Shown here piece by piece: positions 1-6,431 of a stretch of DNA of 6,790 bases. Under the pieces are notes generated by a model. That model saw nothing but the letters and a program-made list of their open reading frames with translations. It made no database searches and was not told the origin of the DNA. Position 1 is the first letter of the stretch, and each line of letters starts with the position of its first letter. The stretch comes from Patescibacteria group bacterium (GTDB lineage: Bacteria > Patescibacteriota > UBA1384 > XYA2-FULL-43-10 > CAINNR01). Position numbers and translations under genes: made by a program. The stretch is taken from assembly GCA_028690755.1 (NCBI GenBank), contig JAQVAO010000032.1, positions 1 to 6,790 on the forward strand, read 5' to 3'.

Positions 1-1150
1 TGTCATCTAACTGTCGATATACTCTACTGGCAACCTCTACGGTTGTTAAATAATACGGGATTGTCCCAGAAGATTTAAAGGCATCGACAAATATTACTTG
101 ATATTTTTTCTCGTTCTTGTTCAAAAATTTTCTTCCATCATCAATAATGATATTTAATTTTTCTCTGTCTTTAAAATAAAAATGGTTTTTTGCGATGCTG
201 ACCATTTTCGGATCGATTTCCACAACATCAATTTCAACGTCGTTATTATCAAGAAGATGATTTGGGTATGAAAAAGTTCCGCCACCAATCATTAAAAAGT
301 TATTAGCCCCGGGGTAAATAATTTTATAGATATCGTAAGTTTTTTGATACTTAAAAACTATTTCCTTGTTGTCTAAAAATATCGCTGACTCACCGGTATT
401 GGTGGTTCTTGAAAGAATTCTCACGGTCCTGCCTTCAATAGTGGTATCAAATATTGAGTATCTGTCATACATCGTATCGATATCAATTTTATTACTTTGA
501 GTTAAAAAATAAGTAAAAGCAAAAAATACAAAAATTGATATCATCACAAAAAAACTTACTATGCTCTTTAATGGTAAATATAGCACCATTAATACTGCTA
601 ATATCAAAGAAATTAAGATCAAAATATTGTTGGTGCCGATTGCAGAGATAAGGTAAAAACCAGCTAAAAAAGTGCCGCAGATACTGCCGATCGTAGATAT
701 AGCAGACATTCTGCCGATTACTTCACCCGAATCAGTAACAGTTTTGATTTTTAATCTGGTTGCATAAGGGTTTAGAACCGCCAAAAAGAAACTGGGCAAT
801 GAAAATAACAGTATCGAAGAAAATAGTGCTGACAGAACATTGTTATTTATAATAGCTAATCCTGATACCACCTCTTTTTGGCCAACCAAAACTAAAAATA
901 CTGAAAGGCTGGCGAGAAATAATATTAGCCAAATAATCTCAAATTTGAGCGTTCGATCAGCAAGTTTGCCGCCACAATAGTATCCAAGACTTAAGAATGC
1001 CAAAATTACACCGATAATAGAGCTCCAGACATAAAGAGAGCTACCAAAATAGGGCGACAGGACTCTCGAGCCAGCGAGTTCAAAAATCATTAAAACTGCA
1101 CCAGTGATAAAAACCAAAACCTCTAGGTGATATCTAAACCTGGTAATCAT
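1..1150 (-). CDS. Membrane-embedded spermidine-synthase-like protein (7 TM + Rossmann aminopropyltransferase-like domain), 3' end missing
   Basis: I translated this frame by hand. It is open for 383 codons from ATG (1150-1148) to the window edge without a stop, so the C-terminus is missing. About seven hydrophobic helices fill residues 9-217. The first two carry the hallmark of membrane-fused spermidine synthase-like proteins: ELAGSRVLSPYFGSS (24-38), then YVW and a GYYCGGKLAD stretch (56-65). A soluble Rossmann domain follows, with IGGGTFSYP (288-296), EIDP (311-314), DDGRKF (337-342), and DAF followed by IPYYLTT (356-370). Family members are often annotated as fused MFS/spermidine synthase. 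The Rossmann fold suggests binding of S-adenosylmethionine or decarboxylated SAM. The GGGDG Asp and the second Asp of DxxDP, both expected of true spermidine synthases, are absent, so aminopropyl transfer is doubtful and the substrate is unknown. The start overlaps the ftsQ stop by 4 bases (ATGA), implying translational coupling. I see no clear Shine-Dalgarno. Family assignment is solid; function is not. Confidence 0.85.
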   Translation of the reverse strand, partial: MITRFRYHLEVLVFITGAVLMIFELAGSRVLSPYFGSSLYVWSSIIGVILAFLSLGYYCGGKLADRTLKFEIIWLILFLASLSVFLVLVGQKEVVSGLAIINNNVLSALFSSILLFSLPSFFLAVLNPYATRLKIKTVTDSGEVIGRMSAISTIGSICGTFLAGFYLISAIGTNNILILISLILAVLMVLYLPLKSIVSFFVMISIFVFFAFTYFLTQSNKIDIDTMYDRYSIFDTTIEGRTVRILSRTTNTGESAIFLDNKEIVFKYQKTYDIYKIIYPGANNFLMIGGGTFSYPNHLLDNNDVEIDVVEIDPKMVSIAKNHFYFKDREKLNIIIDDGRKFLNKNEKKYQVIFVDAFKSSGTIPYYLTTVEVASRVYRQLDD

Positions 1151-1965
1151 TTATAATAAGCCCAACCATTTATACGAACATCAACATATTCGTTAATTAT
1201 ATCTCGATGTTCAATTATTATTTTTTTCAAATCTGTAAGCTGTTTTTCAACAGGACGCGTGGTGTCAAATTTAACAAGAAATCCTGCCCCAGTATAAACA
1301 TACAAATCGAATGTAGTTTCTTGAACTTCGAATTTTACTAAATCTAAATTTGTATAATTATAAAATTCTGATTCTATACTCTGAAGAAATTTAATAAAAT
1401 CGGGAGAAACAATTTGATCGCCTACATTGATTTGGATTTTTTTCTGATCAAATATTTTGACTAAATCAGCATATTCGTCGTTGTTAATTTTTTTGTCAAC
1501 ATACCCTTCATCATCAAGCAGATAATAATTTTCTCCATTAACCCAAACTGCTCTTGGCTCTTTTTCTAACACAACTACTTTTAATGCATTAGGTATACCT
1601 CGATATATTGCTACATCTTTAATAATTGGATTTATTTTTATAATCTGTGATTTTAGCTCACCAACATTTATACGAAAAATATTATCATTATCGCGGATAG
1701 AGTCCTTAATTTCAGCTTCTGTCACCAATTTGTTCCCTTCAACAATTATCTCTTTTAGCCGAAAAAATGATGAATAAAATATTAACCAAAAAAGAATCAC
1801 AATCAAAATAAAAATTCCAATGTTGCCCCAAAATTTGGCTGGGAGATTTATCATCGGGTTATATGAATATTTGGCTTTTGGAGAAACAAAAACCCTTCCG
1901 CCGCCTACCGGTCGACTTGATTGTTTCCTAGCCCTGGAATAACTATATTTTCCCCTCGCTTGCAT
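1147..1965 (-). CDS. ftsQ: Cell division protein FtsQ/DivIB
   Basis: Bitopic divisome protein of 272 residues that links early and late division proteins through FtsB/FtsL-type partners. The layout is classical: a basic cytoplasmic tail (1-45, rich in Arg, Lys, Ser and Gly), one membrane helix (about 48-66), then an extracytoplasmic POTRA domain (about 68-134). The POTRA opens with FRLKEIIVEGNKLVTEAEI and ends with a VVLEKEPRAVW segment. The FtsQ beta domain follows, ending in YVDVRINGWAYYK, which matches the usual final strand with a D-x-R core. The tail carries KYSY twice (6-9 and 32-35). Its place after murC-murB supports the name over other POTRA proteins. The ATG at 1965-1963 has no good Shine-Dalgarno; an A-rich leader precedes it. 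Met38 is a possible later start that would remove nearly all of the basic tail, but the longer form fits the family better. The stop overlaps the next gene by 4 bases. Confidence 0.9.
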   Translation of the reverse strand: MQARGKYSYSRARKQSSRPVGGGRVFVSPKAKYSYNPMINLPAKFWGNIGIFILIVILFWLIFYSSFFRLKEIIVEGNKLVTEAEIKDSIRDNDNIFRINVGELKSQIIKINPIIKDVAIYRGIPNALKVVVLEKEPRAVWVNGENYYLLDDEGYVDKKINNDEYADLVKIFDQKKIQINVGDQIVSPDFIKFLQSIESEFYNYTNLDLVKFEVQETTFDLYVYTGAGFLVKFDTTRPVEKQLTDLKKIIIEHRDIINEYVDVRINGWAYYK

Positions 1966-1967
1966 AA

Positions 1968-1988
1968 TTTTTTTTTGTAATTTACAAA
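1968..1988. repeat. 15-base perfect palindrome with adjoining A/T run in the murB-ftsQ spacer
   Basis: The sequence TTTGTAA-T-TTACAAA at 1974-1988 is a perfect inverted repeat with 7-base arms and a 1-base centre. It overlaps a run of nine T on the plus strand (1968-1976), which reads as A9 just before the ftsQ start on the coding strand. It sits directly after the murB stop, in the only intergenic gap of the window longer than 5 bases. As RNA it could form at best a 5-bp A/U-rich stem with a 5-base loop, followed by A rather than U, so it is not an intrinsic terminator for this operon. It could be an operator-like dyad, an A-rich translation enhancer, or chance in AT-rich DNA. Confidence 0.5.
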
Positions 1989-1989
1989 C

Positions 1990-2940
1990 CTACCACTTGC
2001 CAACATATTCGATTTCTTCATCAAGTCCAACCCGATATTCAGCGCGAACCAAATCTTTAATCTGACTAGCTAACCTTCGGATATCTTCAGCCGTAGCCTT
2101 ATTACGATTCAAAATGAAATTTGCATGTTTTTTCGATACGACGGCATCACCGACCCTAAATCTTTTGCCCCCTGCCTGATCGATCAAAAAACCAGCGCTT
2201 TGTTCTTTGCCAACCCCCAGATTTTTGAATATGCAACCAGCACTTTTCCCATCAAGCGGCTGAGAATCTCTTTTAATCTTAAAATTCTCCTGTATCTTTC
2301 TTAGTATCACCTCTTTCTTGCTTTGACATAGCTGCAAGCGGACGGAAAGAATAATCGGCTTATTCTCCATCGGGTGATTTTGGCTAAAGCTTTTAATTTT
2401 TGAACTTCTATTTGAAAATTCAAACCACTTGGCCGTATGTCTTACAATTTTTGTTTTCTTCTCTTCATTTCCAGGGAAAAGTACAGTTGCAGATCGAACG
2501 AAATCACCAATTGTGTGACCGAATGCACCAGCATTTCCATACACAGCTCCACCAATCGTACCAGGGATACCAAACAAAAATTCTAAACCTCCAAGGTCAC
2601 GAGAAGCCGAATCCATTAATAATCTGGATATTTCGACTCCCGAACCCACAATCACCTCGGCTTTATCCTGTGAAAAAACAATGTCTTTTATTTCATTCTT
2701 AATCACAAAACCGGGGAATCCCAAATCAGAAACAACAATATTGTAACCCCCACCAAGGACAAAATATGGAATTCCCTCCTTGGCAAGATATGAAACAATA
2801 CCAACCATATCTTCAACCCTTTGCGCCCGATAAAAATAATCGGCAACCCCCCCTACTCCAATACTGGTAAAATCACGCAAAAGGATGTTTTCTTCAATAT
2901 TTTTTCCATATTTGTTTGTAAAGTCTTCACTAAAATTCAT
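1990..2940 (-). CDS. murB: UDP-N-acetylenolpyruvoylglucosamine reductase MurB
   Basis: FAD flavoenzyme of 316 residues that reduces UDP-GlcNAc-enolpyruvate to UDP-MurNAc with NADPH in the cytoplasm. The FAD-binding part carries FTSIGVGGVADYF (24-36), the VLGGGYNIVVSD loop (61-72), and GIPGTIGGAVYGNAGAFG (124-141). The MurB C-terminal domain holds NRSS (177-180), KSAGCIFKN (232-240), AGFLIDQAG (249-257), KHANFI (271-276) and the terminal LDEEIEYVG (306-314) with the expected catalytic Glu309. Length fits the shorter, type II-like forms. Three residues depart from the consensus. Cys236 replaces the usual proton-donating Ser, Tyr66 replaces Ser in the FAD-phosphate GSN motif, and Asn177 replaces the Tyr of the YRxS motif. 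The reading frame is intact, so this looks like lineage divergence rather than decay. It overlaps murC by 4 bases (ATGA) and has the only convincing Shine-Dalgarno in the window. Confidence 0.95.
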   Translation of the reverse strand: MNFSEDFTNKYGKNIEENILLRDFTSIGVGGVADYFYRAQRVEDMVGIVSYLAKEGIPYFVLGGGYNIVVSDLGFPGFVIKNEIKDIVFSQDKAEVIVGSGVEISRLLMDSASRDLGGLEFLFGIPGTIGGAVYGNAGAFGHTIGDFVRSATVLFPGNEEKKTKIVRHTAKWFEFSNRSSKIKSFSQNHPMENKPIILSVRLQLCQSKKEVILRKIQENFKIKRDSQPLDGKSAGCIFKNLGVGKEQSAGFLIDQAGGKRFRVGDAVVSKKHANFILNRNKATAEDIRRLASQIKDLVRAEYRVGLDEEIEYVGKW

Positions 2941-4208
2941 TTTTTTCCTAAATACATATTGGCAATATTGTAAACCGGCGGGATTCCGACGGTAACCAAA
3001 ACATCTCCTGATTCCAGTATGCTATTTAAATATTCTACAATTTTTTTATCATCATTAATAAAAACTGCTTTTCCCGATTTTTCTTGATTAACCAAATCAA
3101 CAATGTCTTTACCAGAAACGTTAGTTTTTTCATCTCTACCAGGAACGAAAAATATTTCTTTGATCACGATTTTATCAGATATAGATAATGCCTTGGGAAA
3201 TTTTTTCAAAAAAGCTTTGGTTCGCTTGTATTGATGTGGCCAAAAAACAGTAACAACTTTTCTGTCTGGATATTTTTCTTTAACCCCGGATAACAGAGCG
3301 GCAATCTCAGTTGGATGGTGCCCGTAATCATCGATAACTAAGACACCATCCTTTTCGCCTATTAACTCGAAACGCCTATGTGCACCATGAAAATTTACTA
3401 TTGCCTCCTCAACAACCTTTGGCCCAGCATTAACAATATCGGCGACAGCAAGTGTAGCTAATGCATTCCTGCGATTATGGTCACCGGGGATTGAAAGATC
3501 AAACGGCAGTTCGTTAAAATCATTTTTCTTACCTAAGCCATAAGTGATTGTTTTGATTTTCTTTTTCTTCAATTCCTTAACTACCTCCAGAGTGTTTTTA
3601 TCATCGCCACAAGCAATTACTACTCCATTGTCAGTAACCTGAGAAGCAAATTTGAAAAATGCATCTTGCAAATCAGAAATACCACCAGGATAATGATCCA
3701 AGTGTTCTTCTTCGATATTAGTGATGACGGCAATCTGAGGATGAAAATATAGAAAATTTCTATCATATTCACAGGCTTCAACAACTGCCCATCGCCCACT
3801 GCCATATCTAAAAGTGCTTCCAAGATCACTGACCTCTTCACCAACAATAACCAAGGGGTCAAGACCAGCTTTGATCATGGAAAGTCCGATCATAGAAGTA
3901 GTAGTTGTCTTACCATGAGTACCAGACACGGCGATTACTTTACGATCACTTACTAAATCAGCGAGTATTTTACCTCTCTTTATTAATTCGATATTCCGTT
4001 TCTTTGCTTCTTCTATTTCTACCCAACCAGCAGAATTCTGAGTGATTGCTGACGTATATACAACGGCATCAATACCATCAACGATATTTTTTTTATCATG
4101 GCCACTCAATTTTAAATCGGAACCAGTTACTTTATGGCCCTGTTTCTGTAATATCTTGGCGATCGTTCTCATCGATACACCAGAAATTCCAACGAGATGA
4201 TACCACAT
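2937..4208 (-). CDS. murC: UDP-N-acetylmuramate--L-alanine ligase MurC
   Basis: ATP-dependent cytoplasmic ligase of 423 residues that joins L-alanine to UDP-MurNAc, the first amino acid of the stem peptide. The N-terminal UDP-binding domain (1-88) begins HLVGISGVSM and contains GSDLKLSGHD (29-38). The central ATPase domain has the P-loop SGTHGKTTTTS (95-105, Lys100), EACEYDRNFL (144-153), a Mg-site segment TNIEEEHLDHY (163-173) and PGDHNRRNALA (241-251). The C-terminal domain begins near FHGAHRRFELIGE (273-285) and holds DDYGHHPTEI (293-302) and WPHQYKRT (323-330). The EACEY form and GHHPTE identify MurC rather than MurD, MurE, MurF or Mpl. Two oddities are visible. The N-terminal domain lacks roughly 15 residues normally found between GSD and GHD. 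The conserved GAGD near the C-terminus reads GIPP (408-411). It starts 5 bases after murG with no Shine-Dalgarno and overlaps murB by 4. Confidence 0.95.
   Translation of the reverse strand: MWYHLVGISGVSMRTIAKILQKQGHKVTGSDLKLSGHDKKNIVDGIDAVVYTSAITQNSAGWVEIEEAKKRNIELIKRGKILADLVSDRKVIAVSGTHGKTTTTSMIGLSMIKAGLDPLVIVGEEVSDLGSTFRYGSGRWAVVEACEYDRNFLYFHPQIAVITNIEEEHLDHYPGGISDLQDAFFKFASQVTDNGVVIACGDDKNTLEVVKELKKKKIKTITYGLGKKNDFNELPFDLSIPGDHNRRNALATLAVADIVNAGPKVVEEAIVNFHGAHRRFELIGEKDGVLVIDDYGHHPTEIAALLSGVKEKYPDRKVVTVFWPHQYKRTKAFLKKFPKALSISDKIVIKEIFFVPGRDEKTNVSGKDIVDLVNQEKSGKAVFINDDKKIVEYLNSILESGDVLVTVGIPPVYNIANMYLGKK
2941..2950 (-). promoter_or_regulatory. Ribosome binding site for murB
   Basis: On the coding strand TAGG followed by six A precedes the murB ATG, placing an AGGA core about five bases upstream. 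It lies inside the last codons of murC (Gly-Lys-Lys-stop). It supports ATG at 2940 as the start and contrasts with the other junctions, which have no clear Shine-Dalgarno. Confidence 0.6.
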
Positions 4209-4213
4209 ATTAT

Positions 4214-5329
4214 TTATAAATAATTAATAAGCTCTTTCACAATAGTTTCTAAACCGTTGGTTTTTATCGATTCCTTGAAATTTTTTCCCAGTTCCTTAAT
4301 TTTATTTTTGTCAGCAAATAAATTATCTATCATCGCCAATATCACCGAAGAATGTAATTTGTTATCAGCAATAATTTTTGCCGCCAATTTTTTGGAAAAA
4401 AATCTAGCATTAGCAGTCTGGTGGTCATTAGAAGCGTAGGGATATGGTATCAAAATTGTCGCTTTTTTTGAAGCAGCAAACTCAAAAACACCGGAGCCTG
4501 ACCTTGAAACTATTAAATCAGAAATTTTAATCGCTGAAATAAATTCCTGATCGATAAAACTGCTAACATAATAGCGCTTTTGAATCTCTGATGATAAATT
4601 TGACCTTAATCTCTGCGCTTTAGAAATATCTGCTTTGCCGGTCTGATGAATTATTTGATATTTTGATAAAAGTTTTTCAAGTGTTTGAAAAATACACTGG
4701 TTAATAGACTTCGCCCCAAGGCTACCACCGAGAATTAGAATTATCGGCAAATTTTGGCTAAATAAAAAAGATTGATAATCTTCTTTCGTCGGCAAACCAA
4801 GTGAAACAAAATCTTTTCTCAAAATAGGTCCGCTATAAATCATGTTTTCAATATTTTCTTTGTAAATCTCTTTTGGGTAGGAGACAAAAAGCTTTTTTGA
4901 AAACTTGGCAATAATTTTGTTACTTTTGCCAACGATAGCGTCAGATTCGTGATTAATCACTGGATAATTTAGCAACTTGGCGGCAAAAGCCATAGGTACT
5001 GTTGCATAATTTCCTTTTAAAAAAATTACACTAGGGCGATATTTTAGTATTAAAAATAAAGATTGGATAAAACCAAATAATAATCTACAGTAGAACAAAA
5101 ACCTTATCCAAATCGATCCGAATTGGAACTTACCAGCAATAATTTTAATATATTTTGAATTGGCCAGTTTTGAATAAAACTTTTTTTCTATCTCGGTACC
5201 AACCCCAATAACTACCAGATCTGTATTTGATTTTTTTTCCAGTTCCAGAGCTAAAGCATACACCGGTATCACATGACCACCGGTATCAGCCCCGAGCAAA
5301 AAAATTGTTTTCTTTTTCTCTTTACTCAT
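4214..5329 (-). CDS. murG: UDP-GlcNAc--lipid I N-acetylglucosaminyltransferase MurG
   Basis: GT-B glycosyltransferase of 371 residues that transfers GlcNAc from UDP-GlcNAc to lipid I, making lipid II at the cytoplasmic membrane face. The N-terminal lobe has the GADTGGHVIPVYALA loop (13-27, His19), a hydrophobic segment (about 73-95) that could form the membrane-association patch, KGNYATVP (105-112) and HESD (127-130, in place of HEQN). The linker region has SGPILRKD (166-173, Arg171). The C-terminal donor-binding lobe has GGSLGAKSIN (201-210), SRSGSGVFEFA (275-285, Glu283) and SNDHQTANA (300-308). Length and motif order are normal for the family, but several glycine-rich positions differ from the consensus. 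ATG at 5329-5327 overlaps the ftsW stop by 8 bases, suggesting coupled translation of the glycosyltransferase and the polymerase that uses its product. No Shine-Dalgarno is apparent. Confidence 0.95.
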   Translation of the reverse strand: MSKEKKKTIFLLGADTGGHVIPVYALALELEKKSNTDLVVIGVGTEIEKKFYSKLANSKYIKIIAGKFQFGSIWIRFLFYCRLLFGFIQSLFLILKYRPSVIFLKGNYATVPMAFAAKLLNYPVINHESDAIVGKSNKIIAKFSKKLFVSYPKEIYKENIENMIYSGPILRKDFVSLGLPTKEDYQSFLFSQNLPIILILGGSLGAKSINQCIFQTLEKLLSKYQIIHQTGKADISKAQRLRSNLSSEIQKRYYVSSFIDQEFISAIKISDLIVSRSGSGVFEFAASKKATILIPYPYASNDHQTANARFFSKKLAAKIIADNKLHSSVILAMIDNLFADKNKIKELGKNFKESIKTNGLETIVKELINYL

Positions 5330-6431
5330 TTATATTTTTTGAGATATTAAGAAGCACACCGACTGCGGCTAAAAAAGCAATTAAAGATGTCCCGCCATAG
5401 CTTATGAAGGGCAAAGGAACGCCTGTTAAAGGCAAAAGACCCATCATCGCAGCTAGATTAACAAATGCCTGCCAAATAATCCAGGTAGTGATTCCAACTG
5501 CTACCAAACGGGAGAAATCATCCGGTGCTCTTCTGGCTATCGAATACCCCCTGTAAGCAACTAGGGCATAAATAATTATCACCGCCGAAGAACGTAAAAA
5601 ACCAAGCTCTTCAGCAATTATCGGAAAAATTGAGTCGGTATGTGATTCTGGTAAATATAAATATTTTTGTCGACTCTGGCCAAAACCCAATCCCCAAAGA
5701 CCACCGGAGCCGATGGCAATTAAAGCGTTTCTGATGTGATAACTGATATTTAAAGTATCGTCACCCGGATTAAAAAAAGCGGTCAATCTTCTCATTCTAT
5801 ACGGCTCAATTTTTATCGCCAACCAAACCAACAAAGCTCCAAGTGAACCGCCGATAAATAAATTACTAATTCGAGCACCGGCAGAATAGTAGATCGCTGC
5901 GGCAATGACCAAAATCACACTCAGGGTTCCTAAATCTTTTTGCATCAACATCAGGAAGGAAATCCCACCAATAAAGACCAGGAAAGGCAAAAAGGATTTA
6001 TCAATCTCCTTCCGATATTTTTCACTCGATAACCAGCCGGACAAATAAAAAATCATTGTCAATTTAGCAATTTCAGATGGCTGAAAACCTCGGCCAAAAA
6101 GGTTTACCCAGCGATTACCTGTACCACCATCGCCACCATGAAAAATAAATACCGAAGCTAAAAGAACAACCGTTATCGCTAACATTATTGAAGTATTTTT
6201 TTGCCAATAGCGATAATCTATTAATTGAAAAGTTATCCAGACGATTATTCCTATCGCCAACGATACTAGCTGGTTGACTAAAAAATATTTGTCCGACCCT
6301 TGATCCGTTACCTGAAGAGACAAATATTTTGAAACTGAATAAATCATAATTAAACCAAAAGCGATCAATGAAAATATGAGAATCATCAACAGATAATCGG
6401 CGGTTTTTTTCTTTCTGTATGAATAGTTCAT
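5322..6431 (-). CDS. ftsW: Septal peptidoglycan glycosyltransferase FtsW (SEDS family)
   Basis: SEDS-family lipid II polymerase of 369 residues, acting at the septum with a cognate class B PBP. Ten hydrophobic helices can be placed, at about 13-33, 50-71, 80-98, 119-134, 147-163, 167-184, 187-208, 280-297, 309-330 and 343-362. A large extracytoplasmic loop lies between the seventh and eighth. Signature motifs are NRWVNLFGRGFQPSEIAK (106-123), QKDLGT (164-169), LPESHTDSIF (260-269) and PLPFISYGGTS (339-349). Asp266 in HTD matches the aspartate proposed as catalytic in SEDS enzymes; the Phe that normally follows it is Ser here. RodA is the main alternative, but the position between murD and murG in a division cluster points to FtsW. 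It is somewhat shorter than the E. coli protein, with a short basic N-terminus (YRKKK). ATG overlaps the murD stop by 4 bases. Confidence 0.94.
   Translation of the reverse strand: MNYSYRKKKTADYLLMILIFSLIAFGLIMIYSVSKYLSLQVTDQGSDKYFLVNQLVSLAIGIIVWITFQLIDYRYWQKNTSIMLAITVVLLASVFIFHGGDGGTGNRWVNLFGRGFQPSEIAKLTMIFYLSGWLSSEKYRKEIDKSFLPFLVFIGGISFLMLMQKDLGTLSVILVIAAAIYYSAGARISNLFIGGSLGALLVWLAIKIEPYRMRRLTAFFNPGDDTLNISYHIRNALIAIGSGGLWGLGFGQSRQKYLYLPESHTDSIFPIIAEELGFLRSSAVIIIYALVAYRGYSIARRAPDDFSRLVAVGITTWIIWQAFVNLAAMMGLLPLTGVPLPFISYGGTSLIAFLAAVGVLLNISKNINE

Noticed and set aside
1968..1988. Intrinsic terminator between murB and ftsQ
   Set aside because: The possible stem is A/U only, and on the transcribed strand it is followed by A rather than U. 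ftsQ also continues the operon in the same direction.
2400..2702. Open frame of 100 codons on the plus strand
   Set aside because: It lies entirely antisense to well-supported murB and its translation resembles no protein I recognise. It is a shadow of the real gene.
3620..3862. Open frame of 80 codons on the minus strand in another frame
   Set aside because: It sits fully inside murC, across its central domain with clear motifs in the murC frame.
4087..4094. A8 run in murC next to the shortened N-terminal segment, considered as a frameshift site
   Set aside because: The murC frame reads correctly through it (Asp-Lys-Lys-Asn-Ile) and conserved sequence follows in the same frame, so the shortening is not explained by an indel here.
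4257..4439. Open frame of 60 codons on the plus strand
   Set aside because: It is antisense to the conserved C-terminal lobe of murG and has no supporting start signal or domain.
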